DNA of 64,000 nucleotides from Streptomyces sp. NBC_00083 (GTDB lineage: Bacteria; Actinomycetota; Actinomycetes; Streptomycetales; Streptomycetaceae): contig NZ_JAPELY010000002.1 in the NCBI RefSeq assembly GCF_026343295.1, positions 1,302,001-1,366,000 of the forward strand. The letters are read 5' to 3'. The notes below the pieces were generated by a model, which saw only the letters and a program-made list of their open reading frames with translations, did not search any database and was not told the DNA's origin. Within the stretch, counting starts at the first letter, position 1. The number at the start of each line of letters is the position of its first letter. The position numbers were made by a program, and so were the translations under genes. Below are positions 54,280 through 62,901 of this stretch, in pieces.

Positions 54280-54570
54280 GTGCCGCTCGACGCCGCTACG
54301 AAGAAGCAGATCATGTCCGAGTTCGGCCAGAAGGAGGGCGACACCGGCTCCCCCGAGGTCCAGGTCGCCATGCTCTCGCGCCGCATCTCCGACCTGACGG
54401 AGCACCTCAAGACGCACAAGCACGACCACCACTCCCGTCGTGGCCTGCTGATCCTCGTCGGCCAGCGCCGTCGCCTTCTGCAGTACCTCGCCAAGAAGGA
54501 CATCCAGCGCTTCCGTGCGCTGGTCGACCGCCTGGGCATCCGCCGCGGTGCGGCCGGTGGCGCCAAGTAA
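54280..54570 (+). CDS. rpsO: 30S ribosomal protein S15
   Basis: The 96-residue S15 binds the central domain of 16S rRNA early in 30S assembly. The family pattern is clear: EFGQKEGDTGSPEVQVAMLSRRISDLTEHLKTHKHDHHSRRGLLILVGQRRRLLQYL (about residues 13-68), with a C-terminal RALVDRLGIRRG. GTG start with TGAGGAGT in front. Followed by a hairpin and the long pnp leader, the arrangement common in bacteria. Confidence 0.97.
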   Translation: MPLDAATKKQIMSEFGQKEGDTGSPEVQVAMLSRRISDLTEHLKTHKHDHHSRRGLLILVGQRRRLLQYLAKKDIQRFRALVDRLGIRRGAAGGAK

Positions 54571-54581
54571 GCATGCTGTCG

Positions 54582-54617
54582 AGGGAGCGGTTCCCACCTA
54601 TTAGGGGGCCGCTCCCT
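54582..54617 (+). terminator. Hairpin after rpsO
   Basis: A 9-bp stem AGGGAGCGG/CCGCTCCCT with an 18-base loop, 11 bases after the rpsO stop and followed by TTG. May partly terminate or be an RNase III target. Confidence 0.65.
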
Positions 54618-54825
54618 TTGCTGTACATGCGCGACGTACCGAAGGCTCAGTAGTCTGGTACGCACAACAGAACAAGCAGCACCGAAGACGCTTCACCACG
54701 ACGAGCGAGCAGAAGCCCTCCTCCGCCGCCGGTCCTCGGTAGTGGCCCCCGGACCGCAAGGCACCCCGGGCGCTTCGATCGAAGACCGGCCCGCCCCCAG
54801 GAGCGCTTCTCCGCCGTCATCCACC

Positions 54826-54852
54826 GTCTCCGAGCCACACGGGCCCGGAGAC
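54826..54852 (+). promoter_or_regulatory. Hairpin just upstream of the pnp ribosome-binding site
   Basis: A 7-bp stem GTCTCCG/CGGAGAC with an inner GCC/GGC pairing, ending 28 bases before GGAGA of pnp. Confidence 0.5.
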
Positions 54853-54893
54853 GAAAAGACGACAATGCAGCCAAGCAAATGGAGAAAACACTA

Positions 54894-57113
54894 GTGGAGA
54901 ACGAGACCCACTACGCCGAGGCCGTCATCGACAACGGCTCCTTCGGCACCCGCACCATCCGCTTCGAGACGGGCCGCCTCGCCAAGCAGGCCGCCGGCTC
55001 CGCCGTGGCGTACCTGGACGACGACACCATGGTCCTCTCGGCGACCACCGCGTCCAAGAAGCCCAAGGACCAGCTCGACTTCTTCCCCCTCACGGTGGAC
55101 GTCGAGGAGCGGCAGTACGCGGCCGGCAAGATCCCCGGCTCCTTCTTCCGCCGCGAGGGCCGGCCCTCCGAGGACGCGATCCTCACCTGCCGCCTCATCG
55201 ACCGCCCGCTGCGCCCGTCCTTCAAGAAGGGCCTGCGCAACGAGATCCAGGTCGTCGCGACGATCATGGCGCTCAACCCCGACCACCTGTACGACGTCGT
55301 CGCGATCAACGCCGCGTCCGCGTCCACGCAGCTGGCCGGCCTGCCCTTCTCCGGCCCGATCGGCGGCGTCCGCGTCGCGCTGATCAACGGCCAGTGGGTC
55401 GCCTTCCCGACGCACACCGAGCTCGAGGACGCCGTCTTCGACATGGTCGTCGCGGGCCGCGCCCTCGAAGACGGCGACGTCGCGATCATGATGGTCGAGG
55501 CCGAGGCCACCGAGAAGACCATCCAGCTGGTCAAGGGCGGCGCCGAGGCGCCCACCGAGGAGGTCGTCGCCTCCGGCCTCGACGCCGCGAAGCCCTTCAT
55601 CAAGGTCCTCTGCAAGGCCCAGGCCGACCTCGCCGCCAAGGCCGCGAAGCCGACCGGCGAGTTCCCCGTCTTCCTCGACTACCAGGACGACGTCCTGGAG
55701 GCGCTCACCGCCGCGGTCAAGGGCGAGCTCGCCCAGGCGCTCACCATCGCCGGCAAGCAGGACCGCGAGGCCGAGCTCGACCGCGTCAAGGAGATCGCCG
55801 CCGACAAGCTGCTCCCGCAGTTCGAAGGCCGCGAGAAGGAGATCTCCGCCGCGTACCGCGCGCTGACCAAGAAGCTGGTCCGCGAGCGCGTCATCAAGGA
55901 CAAGGTCCGCATCGACGGCCGCGGCATCACGGACATCCGTACGCTCGCCGCCGAGGTCGAGGCCATCCCGCGCGTGCACGGCTCCGCCCTGTTCGAGCGT
56001 GGCGAGACCCAGATCCTGGGCGTCACCACCCTCAACATGCTCCGCATGGAGCAGCAGCTGGACACCCTCTCCCCGGTGACCCGCAAGCGCTACATGCACA
56101 ACTACAACTTCCCGCCGTACTCGGTCGGCGAGACCGGCCGCGTGGGCTCGCCCAAGCGCCGCGAGATCGGCCACGGCGCCCTCGCCGAGCGCGCCATCGT
56201 GCCCGTCCTGCCGACGCGCGAGGAGTTCCCCTACGCGATCCGTCAGGTGTCCGAGGCCCTCGGCTCCAACGGCTCGACGTCCATGGGCTCGGTCTGCGCC
56301 TCCACCATGTCGCTCCTGAACGCCGGTGTGCCCCTCAAGGCCCCCGTCGCCGGTATCGCCATGGGCCTCATCTCGCAGGAGATCGACGGCAAGACGCACT
56401 ACGTCGCCCTCACCGACATCCTCGGTGCCGAGGACGCGTTCGGTGACATGGACTTCAAGGTCGCCGGTACGAAGGAGTTCGTCACCGCGCTCCAGCTCGA
56501 CACCAAGCTCGACGGCATCCCGGCCTCCGTCCTGGCCGCCGCCCTCAAGCAGGCCCGCGACGCCCGCCTCCACATCCTCGACGTGATGATGGAAGCGATC
56601 GACACGCCGGACGAGATGTCCCCCAACGCCCCGCGGATCATCACCGTCAAGATCCCCGTGGACAAGATCGGCGAGGTCATCGGCCCCAAGGGCAAGATGA
56701 TCAACCAGATCCAGGAGGACACCGGCGCCGAGATCACGATCGAGGACGACGGCACCATCTACATCGGTGCCCAGGTCGGTTCGCAGGCCGAGGCCGCCCG
56801 CGCCACGATCAACAGCATCGCCAACCCGACGATGCCCGAGGTCGGCGAGCGCTACCTGGGTACGGTCGTCAAGACCACCACCTTCGGTGCGTTCGTGTCC
56901 CTGATGCCCGGCAAGGACGGTCTGCTGCACATCTCGCAGATCCGCAAGCTCGCCGGCGGCAAGCGCGTCGAGAACGTCGAGGACGTGCTCGGCGTGGGCG
57001 CCAAGGTCCAGGTCGAGATCGCCGAGATCGACTCCCGCGGCAAGCTCTCCCTGGTCCCCGTGATCGAGGGCGAGACGGCCGACGACGCTGAGAAGGACGA
57101 CGCGGCCAAGTGA
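54894..57113 (+). CDS. pnp: Polynucleotide phosphorylase
   Basis: PNPase degrades RNA 3' to 5' by phosphorolysis and can add nucleotides; in Streptomyces it also serves as the RNA 3'-polyribonucleotide polymerase. The 739-residue protein has two RNase PH domains (first ~10-230; second ~320-550 with FNFPP-type YNFPPYSVGETGRVGSPKRREIGHGALAERA), a KH domain (IGPKGKMINQIQEDTGAEITIEDDG, about 600-624) and an S1 domain (VKTTTFGAFVSLMPGKDGLLHISQI). GTG 54894 is preferred to ATG 54879 because GGAGA lies nine bases before it and the product then matches the expected ENETHYAEAVIDNG start. Confidence 0.95.
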   Translation: MENETHYAEAVIDNGSFGTRTIRFETGRLAKQAAGSAVAYLDDDTMVLSATTASKKPKDQLDFFPLTVDVEERQYAAGKIPGSFFRREGRPSEDAILTCRLIDRPLRPSFKKGLRNEIQVVATIMALNPDHLYDVVAINAASASTQLAGLPFSGPIGGVRVALINGQWVAFPTHTELEDAVFDMVVAGRALEDGDVAIMMVEAEATEKTIQLVKGGAEAPTEEVVASGLDAAKPFIKVLCKAQADLAAKAAKPTGEFPVFLDYQDDVLEALTAAVKGELAQALTIAGKQDREAELDRVKEIAADKLLPQFEGREKEISAAYRALTKKLVRERVIKDKVRIDGRGITDIRTLAAEVEAIPRVHGSALFERGETQILGVTTLNMLRMEQQLDTLSPVTRKRYMHNYNFPPYSVGETGRVGSPKRREIGHGALAERAIVPVLPTREEFPYAIRQVSEALGSNGSTSMGSVCASTMSLLNAGVPLKAPVAGIAMGLISQEIDGKTHYVALTDILGAEDAFGDMDFKVAGTKEFVTALQLDTKLDGIPASVLAAALKQARDARLHILDVMMEAIDTPDEMSPNAPRIITVKIPVDKIGEVIGPKGKMINQIQEDTGAEITIEDDGTIYIGAQVGSQAEAARATINSIANPTMPEVGERYLGTVVKTTTFGAFVSLMPGKDGLLHISQIRKLAGGKRVENVEDVLGVGAKVQVEIAEIDSRGKLSLVPVIEGETADDAEKDDAAK

Positions 57114-58489
57114 CGTCCCGTAGTTCCGCGACGACGGCCCGCACCTCTTCGGAGGGGCGGGCCGTCGCCCGTACCCAAACGCTTCTGAAGGGTCAGAACG
57201 GCATCGGCACCGTCCGCCGTACGACCCTCCCCGGCGGCCTGCGGGTCGTCACCGAAACCCTCCCCTCCGTACGGTCCGCGACCTTCGGGATCTGGGTCCA
57301 GGTGGGTTCGCGCGACGAGACGCCGACGCTGAACGGGGCCACCCACTACCTCGAACACCTCCTCTTCAAGGGCACCCGCAAGCGCAGCGCCCTCGACATC
57401 TCCTCCGCCCTCGACGCGGTCGGCGGCGAGATGAACGCCTTCACGGCGAAGGAGTACACCTGCTACTACGCGCGGGTCCTCGACACCGACCTGCCGCTGG
57501 CGATCGACGTCGTGTGCGACATGCTCACCGACTCGCTGATCCTCGCCGAGGACATCGACGCCGAACGCGGCGTCATCCTCGAAGAGATCGCGATGACCGA
57601 GGACGACCCGGGCGACTGCGTGCACGACCTGTTCGCGCACACCATGCTCGGCGACACCCCGCTTGGCCGCCCGGTCCTCGGCACGGTCGACACCATCAAC
57701 GCGCTCACCCAGGGGCAGATCTCCCGCTTCTACAAGAAGCACTACGATCCGCGCCACCTGGTCGTGGCCGCCGCCGGAAACGTCGACCACGCCACCGTCG
57801 TACGCCAGGTCCGCAAGGCCTTCGAGAAGGCCGGCGCGCTGTCGCGCACCGACGCCGTCCCCCTCGAACCGCGCAGCGGCACCCGCACCCTGAAGGCCGC
57901 CGGCCGGCTGGAGCACCTGAACCGCCGCACGGAACAGGCCCACGTCGTCCTCGGCATGCCGGGCCTCGCCCGCACCGACGAGCGCCGCTGGGCGCTCGGC
58001 GTCCTGAACACGGCACTGGGCGGCGGCATGTCGTCCCGGCTCTTCCAGGAAGTCCGCGAGAAGCGCGGCCTGGCCTACAGCGTGTACTCGTACACCTCGG
58101 GCTTCGCCGACTGCGGTCTGTTCGGCGTGTACGCGGGCTGCCGCCCCAGCCAGGTCCACGACGTCCTGAAGATCTGCCGCGACGAACTGGACCGCGTCGC
58201 CAACGAGGGACTCTCGGACGACGAGATCGGCCGCGCCGTCGGCCAGCTCTCCGGCTCCACCGTCCTCGGCCTGGAGGACACCGGCGCGCTGATGAACCGC
58301 ATCGGCAAGAGCGAGCTGTGCTGGGGGACCCAGATGTCGGTCGACGACATGCTGGCCCGGATAGCGGAAGTCACCCCGGACGACGTCCGTGAGGTGGCCC
58401 GTGATGTCCTGGGGCAGCGTCCCTCGCTGTCCGTCATCGGCCCGCTGAAGGACAAGCAGGCCGACCGCCTCCACGAAGCGGTCGCGTAA
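57110..58489 (+). CDS. M16-family zinc metallopeptidase
   Basis: A 459-residue pitrilysin-type peptidase. The inverted zinc motif HYLEH (HxxEH, about residues 79-83) with the downstream glutamate in ERGVILEEIAMTEDDPGD (about 154-171) defines the catalytic N-terminal half; the C-terminal half (EKRGLAYSVYSYTSGFADCGLFGVYAGC) is the inactive M16-C partner domain. The family degrades peptides and is close to mitochondrial processing peptidase. The GTG start overlaps the pnp stop (GTGA), so it is coupled to pnp, a conserved actinobacterial pairing. Confidence 0.93.
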   Translation: MTSRSSATTARTSSEGRAVARTQTLLKGQNGIGTVRRTTLPGGLRVVTETLPSVRSATFGIWVQVGSRDETPTLNGATHYLEHLLFKGTRKRSALDISSALDAVGGEMNAFTAKEYTCYYARVLDTDLPLAIDVVCDMLTDSLILAEDIDAERGVILEEIAMTEDDPGDCVHDLFAHTMLGDTPLGRPVLGTVDTINALTQGQISRFYKKHYDPRHLVVAAAGNVDHATVVRQVRKAFEKAGALSRTDAVPLEPRSGTRTLKAAGRLEHLNRRTEQAHVVLGMPGLARTDERRWALGVLNTALGGGMSSRLFQEVREKRGLAYSVYSYTSGFADCGLFGVYAGCRPSQVHDVLKICRDELDRVANEGLSDDEIGRAVGQLSGSTVLGLEDTGALMNRIGKSELCWGTQMSVDDMLARIAEVTPDDVREVARDVLGQRPSLSVIGPLKDKQADRLHEAVA

Positions 58490-58508
58490 CCCCTAAGGAA
58501 GCAAGCGA

Positions 58509-59261
58509 ATGAGCAAGCTGCGCGTGGCGGTCCTCGGTGCCAAGGGCCGGATCGGGTCCGAAGCGGTCCGAGCCGTCGAGGCCGCCGAGGACATGGAACT
58601 GGTCGCGGCCCTCGGCCGCGGCGACTCCCTGGAGACGCTCGCCGAGAGCGGCGCCCAGGTGGCCGTCGAACTGACCACCCCCGCCTCGGTGATGGACAAC
58701 CTGGAGTTCTGTGTACGCCACGGAATCCACGCCGTCGTCGGCACCACGGGCTGGACCGAGGACCGCCTCGCACAGCTGAACACCTGGCTCGCCGCATCCC
58801 CGGCGACCGGTGTGCTCATCGCGCCGAACTTCTCCATCGGCGCCGTCCTGACCATGAAGTTCGCCCAGCTCGCGGCCCCGTACTTCGAATCCGTCGAGGT
58901 CGTCGAGCTGCACCACCCCAACAAGGTGGACGCCCCCTCCGGCACCGCCACGCGCACCGCCCAGCTCATCGCCGCGGCCCGCGCCGAAGCAGGCGTCGGC
59001 CCCGCGCCGGACGCCACCACCACGGCGCTCGACGGCGCCCGCGGCGCCGACGTGGACGGCATCCCCGTGCACGCGGTACGGCTGCGCGGCCTCCTGGCCC
59101 ACCAGGAAGTGCTGCTCGGTGCGGAGGGCGAGACCCTGACCGTGCGCCACGACTCCCTCCACCACAGCAGCTTCATGCCGGGCATCCTGCTCGGCGCGCG
59201 CCGCGTGGTGACCACTCCGGGCCTCACCTTCGGCCTGGAACACTTCCTCGACCTCAACTGA
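58509..59261 (+). CDS. dapB: 4-hydroxy-tetrahydrodipicolinate reductase
   Basis: DapB reduces HTPA to tetrahydrodipicolinate in the lysine/diaminopimelate pathway, with NAD(P)H. The 250-residue protein shows the nucleotide-binding VAVLGAKGRIGSEAVRAVE (about residues 5-23), VGTTGWTEDRLAQL (about 77-90) and the substrate-binding VVELHHPNKVDAPSGTA (about 132-148). AAGGAAG precedes the ATG. Nineteen bases follow the M16 protease stop, so it is probably in the same transcript. The next pathway gene back, dapA, lies 3 kb downstream on the same strand. Confidence 0.96.
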   Translation: MSKLRVAVLGAKGRIGSEAVRAVEAAEDMELVAALGRGDSLETLAESGAQVAVELTTPASVMDNLEFCVRHGIHAVVGTTGWTEDRLAQLNTWLAASPATGVLIAPNFSIGAVLTMKFAQLAAPYFESVEVVELHHPNKVDAPSGTATRTAQLIAAARAEAGVGPAPDATTTALDGARGADVDGIPVHAVRLRGLLAHQEVLLGAEGETLTVRHDSLHHSSFMPGILLGARRVVTTPGLTFGLEHFLDLN

Positions 59262-59278
59262 GCGGCACCACCGGCCTC

Positions 59279-59731
59279 ATGCGCGCGAAAATCACCTACC
59301 TCATCACGGCCGCCGTCCTGGTCTTCTACTTCGTCCTGGCCGGCAGCCGTGGCGTGCTGCTCCTCGAGCAGGGCACGTGGATCACCGTCACGCTGGGCGT
59401 GGCGGTGCTGATCCTGCCGTTGATCGGCATCTGGTTCCTGTGGGCCAACACCCGCTTCGTGACGAAGGCCAACAAGCTGGCCGTCGTCCTGGAGGCCGAA
59501 GGCGGCCTGCCCGTCGACGAGTTGGTCCGCACCGAGAGCGGCCGCATCGACCGCGACTCGGCCGACGCCGTCTTCGCCCGGCGCAAGGCCGAGACGGAGG
59601 ACGCGCCCGACGACTGGCGCTGCTGGTTCCGTCTCGCCGTCGCCTACCAGGACGCCCGTGACACCCCCCGGGCCCGCAAGGCGATGCAGCGCGCGATCGC
59701 GCTGCACGACCGGAAGCCGGCCGAGGTCTAG
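59279..59731 (+). CDS. Hypothetical two-helix membrane protein
   Basis: A 150-residue protein with two N-terminal transmembrane helices (ITYLITAAVLVFYFVLAGSRGVLLL and WITVTLGVAVLILPLIGIWFLW, about residues 4-55) and a soluble C-terminal part (EGGLPVDELVRTESGRIDRDSADAVFARRKAETEDAPDDWRCWFRLAVAYQDARDTPRARKAMQRAIALHDR) that resembles a short TPR-like helix pair. Conserved in actinomycetes next to dapB as far as I know; function unknown. It follows dapB by 17 bases. Confidence 0.85.
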   Translation: MRAKITYLITAAVLVFYFVLAGSRGVLLLEQGTWITVTLGVAVLILPLIGIWFLWANTRFVTKANKLAVVLEAEGGLPVDELVRTESGRIDRDSADAVFARRKAETEDAPDDWRCWFRLAVAYQDARDTPRARKAMQRAIALHDRKPAEV

Positions 59732-59792
59732 GCGGAGGGGCCGACCCGGCCGGGGCCAGGGGAGGCCGAGGTTGGGGAGACCGCGCGCGCGA

Positions 59793-60353
59793 TCAGCCGC
59801 GCCGGTACTCGTCGCCCCATGCCTCCACCAGGTCAGCGGCCCGGTCGAAGGCCTCGGCGCGGCCCAGGAAGTCGGCGTTGTGGTCGGTGAGCAGGGGCGC
59901 GAGCGCCTCGGCGCCCGGCCGCTCGGCGATCAGGGCCTGGCCCTGGACGGTCCGCGGAAGCCCGAGCCAGCGCACCGGCTGCTGAACGGTGTGCACCGCG
60001 CCGATCCGCGACCACGCCACCGTGGTGGTGGACAGGAAGCCGACCCGGCGCAGCCCGGCCTCGCTGACCCACACTCCGACCCGCAGCAGCCGCAGCGACG
60101 AGGCGATCACGAGGACGGCGACACCGAGGACGGCGAGCGCCCCCGCCGGTTCCCCGGCGGCGGCGATGATCACGGCGGCGAGCAGGACGAACGAGGCGAG
60201 CAGCAGCAGCATGGCTCCGGCGGCGACCCGCCACGGGCCCGGCCGGTAGGGCCGCCGCCAGCGATCGCGGTCGTCGAAGGGCAGCGCGACCTCGTCGGAG
60301 TACTCACCAAGTGCGTCGACTGCGCGGTCGGCCGTCAGGAAGGGCAGGGGCAC
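59793..60353 (-). CDS. Hypothetical PH-like membrane protein
   Basis: A 186-residue protein with two adjacent transmembrane helices (WRVAAGAMLLLLASFVLLAAVIIAAAGEPAGALAVLGVAVLVIAS, about residues 40-85) followed by a soluble part (VWVSEAGLRRVGFLSTTTVAWSRIGAVHTVQQPVRWLGLPRTVQGQALIAER) that looks like the bacterial PH (YdbT-like) domain. Start GTG. Function unknown. Confidence 0.8.
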   Translation of the reverse strand: MPLPFLTADRAVDALGEYSDEVALPFDDRDRWRRPYRPGPWRVAAGAMLLLLASFVLLAAVIIAAAGEPAGALAVLGVAVLVIASSLRLLRVGVWVSEAGLRRVGFLSTTTVAWSRIGAVHTVQQPVRWLGLPRTVQGQALIAERPGAEALAPLLTDHNADFLGRAEAFDRAADLVEAWGDEYRRG

Positions 60354-60500
60354 GACTGATCCTCACTCACAAGCACGCTCGATTGGGCTGTGCGGGGTGA
60401 GGCTACCCAGCAGGTCACCGCGCGGCCACCTCCGGGGGTCCGGGCGCGCGTCGGCGCGTCAGGGGCCGGTCGGGGCGGTCGGAGGCCGGTCAGGGGGTGC

Positions 60501-60740
60501 TCAACGCCCCTGGGAGGCCTCGGACTGCTGGCTGTGCCCGGGGGACTGCGGGCTCTCCATCGCCGGCAGCCCGAAGAGCAGCCCACCGGTGAGCCCGGCT
60601 ATCACGGTCAGCCCGACGAGCGTCCTGCCAAGGAGCTGACCTGCGCTCGCGCGCTGGCGCGGCGGCGGCTCGACGTTGCTGCGGTAGCGGTCGGCCTGGG
60701 CGACGAATGCGAACGGAACGGGCTCACGCCGGCGGAACAT
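60501..60740 (-). CDS. Hypothetical small membrane protein
   Basis: A 79-residue protein: a cytoplasmic Arg-rich start (MFRRREPVPFAFVAQADRYRSNVEP-type), one transmembrane helix (LLGRTLVGLTVIAGLTGGLLFGL, about residues 36-58) and a polar Ser/Gln tail. AGGAG lies nine bases before the ATG, which supports translation. No family recognised. Separated from the thyX gene by a 199-base divergent region. Confidence 0.7.
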   Translation of the reverse strand: MFRRREPVPFAFVAQADRYRSNVEPPPRQRASAGQLLGRTLVGLTVIAGLTGGLLFGLPAMESPQSPGHSQQSEASQGR

Positions 60741-60939
60741 GGGGGCACATCTCCTGGGAAACTCGAGGGGCTGTCGAACTGGTTGCTGCCTACTGGTACA
60801 GACGCACGGCAGTGCCGATTGGTGCCCGAATTCCCCGAATTGGCCGAAGAATGTGGTGACGAACCGTCAGGGACGGAGTTGTCAGTGCCGGCCCGTAGAG
60901 TGGGCGCCGCCCGAGCGACGCAATTGGAAGGACCCGCCG

Positions 60940-61680
60940 GTGACCGACACCCCCGCCCCAGACCTCAAGCCCAGCTTCCGCACCGACGTCACGGTCGAGC
61001 TGGTCAAGCACGCGGCGTCCGACTCGGACGTGCTGTGGGCAGCCCGGGTCTCCACGGCCGGCGAGCAGTCCCTGGAAGAGCTCCAGAAGGACCCCGAGCG
61101 CTCCAAGGGCCTCATCAACTACCTGATGCGGGACCGGCACGGCAGCCCCTTCGAGCACAACTCGATGACCTTCTTCATCAGCGCCCCGATCTTCGTCTTC
61201 CGCGAGTTCATGCGGCACCGCGTGGGCTGGTCCTACAACGAGGAGTCGGGCCGGTACAGGGAGCTCCAGCCGGTCTTCTACGTCCCGGGCGCGGACCGCA
61301 AGCTGGTCCAGCAGGGCCGCCCCGGCAAGTACGAGTTCGTCGACGGCACGACGGAGCAGCAGGAGCTGACCGCTCGCGTCATGGAGGAGTCCTACCGCCG
61401 CTCCTACGAGGCGTACCAGGAGATGCTGGCGGCCGGCGTCGCCCGCGAGGTCGCCCGCGCCACGCTCCCGGTCGGCCTCTTCTCCTCGATGTACGCGACG
61501 TGCAACGCGCGCTCGCTGATGCATTTCCTCGGCCTGCGTACCCAGCACGAGATGGCGAAGGTGCCGTCCTTCCCGCAGCGGGAGATCGAGATGGTCGGCG
61601 AGAAGATGGAGCGGGAGTGGGCCGCGCTCATGCCGCTCACCCATGCGGCCTTCAACACCAACGGCCGGGTCGCCCCGTAA
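60940..61680 (+). CDS. thyX: Flavin-dependent thymidylate synthase
   Basis: ThyX methylates dUMP to dTMP with FAD, NADPH and methylenetetrahydrofolate. The 246-residue protein contains the signature RHRVGWSYNEESGRY (about residues 92-106) and the conserved MRDRHGSPFEHNSMTF and NARSLMHFLGLR motifs. By my count eight residues, not the canonical seven, separate RHR from the motif serine. GTG start with GGAAGGA upstream. It lies between dapB and dapA, as in S. coelicolor. Confidence 0.95.
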   Translation: MTDTPAPDLKPSFRTDVTVELVKHAASDSDVLWAARVSTAGEQSLEELQKDPERSKGLINYLMRDRHGSPFEHNSMTFFISAPIFVFREFMRHRVGWSYNEESGRYRELQPVFYVPGADRKLVQQGRPGKYEFVDGTTEQQELTARVMEESYRRSYEAYQEMLAAGVAREVARATLPVGLFSSMYATCNARSLMHFLGLRTQHEMAKVPSFPQREIEMVGEKMEREWAALMPLTHAAFNTNGRVAP

Positions 61681-61750
61681 CCACCCCGGCGCACGGCCGA
61701 AGGGCTCATACCGGCACAGATGTGCGGATACGCCGCGCAAAGTGTCCGTA

Positions 61751-61780
61751 TTGCGGCGTTTCGTGAAGTTCATCTAGGCT
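61751..61780 (+). promoter_or_regulatory. Candidate dapA promoter
   Basis: TTGCGG (61751-61756), 18-base spacer, TAGGCT (61775-61780), about 110 bases before dapA. Transcription from here would include the hairpin at 61792-61829. Confidence 0.5.
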
Positions 61781-61791
61781 GATCAAACGGA

Positions 61792-61829
61792 CCCGGCACT
61801 GCTTGAACCCCCGAGCAGGCAGTGCCGGG
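61792..61829 (+). promoter_or_regulatory. Strong hairpin in the dapA leader
   Basis: A perfect 11-bp stem CCCGGCACTGC/GCAGTGCCGGG with a 16-base loop. It begins about 12 bases after the candidate -10 element, so it would cap the 5' end of the dapA transcript, or it may terminate thyX. Confidence 0.6.
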
Positions 61830-61891
61830 CTCCCTCAGCCACCTGCCCCCGAGGGGGGACCCGGCGTTGAGCAGCGAGTAGCGTGTTACCC

Positions 61892-62791
61892 ATGGCTCCG
61901 ATCTCCACTCCGCAGACCCCCTTCGGGCGGGTCCTCACCGCCATGATCACGCCCTTCACGGCGGACGGCGCACTCGACCTCGACGGCGCCCAGCGACTGG
62001 CGGCCCACCTGGTCGACGCAGGCAACGACGGACTCATCGTCAACGGCACCACCGGCGAGTCCCCGACCACCAGCGACGCGGAGAAAGACCAGCTCGTACG
62101 GGCCGTACTGGAAGCCGTCGGCGACCGGGCCCACGTCGTGGCCGGCATCGGAACCAACGACACCCGCCACACCCTCGACCTCGCCCGTACGGCCGAACGC
62201 TCCGGCGCGCACGGCCTGCTCGCGGTGACCCCGTACTACAACAAGCCCTCCCAGGAGGGCCTGCTCCAGCACTTCTCGGCCATCGCCGACGCCACCGAGC
62301 TGCCCGTGATGCTCTACGACATCCCCGGCCGCAGCGGCGTCCCGATCGACACCGAGACCCTCGTCCGGCTCGCCGAGCACCCCAGGATCGTCGCCAACAA
62401 GGACGCCAAGGGCGACCTCGGGCGCGCGAGCTGGGCCATCGCCCGCTCCGGCCTCGCCTGGTACTCCGGCGACGACATGCTCAACCTGCCGCTGCTCTCC
62501 GTCGGCGCCTGCGGCTTCGTCTCCGTCGTCGGCCACCTGGTCACCCCCGAGCTGCGCGCCCTCCTGGAGGCGTACCTCGCCGGCGACGTCGCCAAGGCCA
62601 CCGAGATCCACCAGCGACTGCTCCCCGTCTACACGGGGATGTTCCGCACCCAGGGCGTCATGACCACCAAGGCGGCGCTGGCGCTCAAGGGCCTGCCCGC
62701 CGGGCCGCTCCGGCTCCCGATGGTCGAGCTCACGGCGGAAGAATCAAGCCAGCTGGCGCTCGATCTTGCAGCCGGCGGGGTACAGCTCTAA
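61892..62791 (+). CDS. dapA: 4-hydroxy-tetrahydrodipicolinate synthase
   Basis: DapA condenses pyruvate with aspartate semialdehyde, the first step specific to lysine and diaminopimelate. The 299-residue TIM-barrel shows VLTAMITPFTADG (about residues 14-26), NGTTGESPTTSDAE (about 51-64), the tyrosine of VTPYYNKPSQEGL (about 114-126), YDIPGRSGV and the Schiff-base lysine in VANKDAKGD (about residue 170). The ATG is used; GTG 61883 in the same frame is possible. No strong Shine-Dalgarno is evident. Confidence 0.95.
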   Translation: MAPISTPQTPFGRVLTAMITPFTADGALDLDGAQRLAAHLVDAGNDGLIVNGTTGESPTTSDAEKDQLVRAVLEAVGDRAHVVAGIGTNDTRHTLDLARTAERSGAHGLLAVTPYYNKPSQEGLLQHFSAIADATELPVMLYDIPGRSGVPIDTETLVRLAEHPRIVANKDAKGDLGRASWAIARSGLAWYSGDDMLNLPLLSVGACGFVSVVGHLVTPELRALLEAYLAGDVAKATEIHQRLLPVYTGMFRTQGVMTTKAALALKGLPAGPLRLPMVELTAEESSQLALDLAAGGVQL

Positions 62792-62863
62792 CCACAGACT
62801 TCACAACTGAATACGCGCCGGACAAACGCGCGAAAAACCACACAACAGCAAGTGCACGAATGA

Positions 62864-62901
62864 CATACGCGCCACGTGCCCTCAGGTACGTGGCGCGTGT
62901 G
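62864..62901 (+). promoter_or_regulatory. Hairpin abutting the RNase J ribosome-binding site
   Basis: A 14-bp stem (core ACGCGCCACGT/ACGTGGCGCGT, extended by CAT/GTG pairs) with a 10-base loop ends two bases before the GGTGAGGAGA ribosome-binding region. It could regulate translation or be a target of RNase J itself. Confidence 0.6.

Larger units (their letters stand above)
54571..54893 (+). promoter_or_regulatory. Structured rpsO-pnp intergenic leader (323 bases)
   Basis: Holds no gene but several structures: a hairpin right after rpsO, a 12-bp perfect palindrome CTTCGATCGAAG (54773-54784) flanked by GCCGGTC (about 54728) and GACCGGC (54785-54791), and a hairpin at 54826-54852. In S. coelicolor this region is reported to carry pnp promoters and RNase III-sensitive structure, so it is a likely site of pnp control. 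Confidence 0.6.

Noticed and set aside
59732..59792. A small gene or RNA in the dapB-distal gap
   Set aside because: Only 61 bases between convergent genes with no Shine-Dalgarno, open frame or clear stem.
61792..61829. Lysine riboswitch before dapA
   Set aside because: The leader is too short and lacks the multi-helix junction and conserved core; only one simple hairpin is present.
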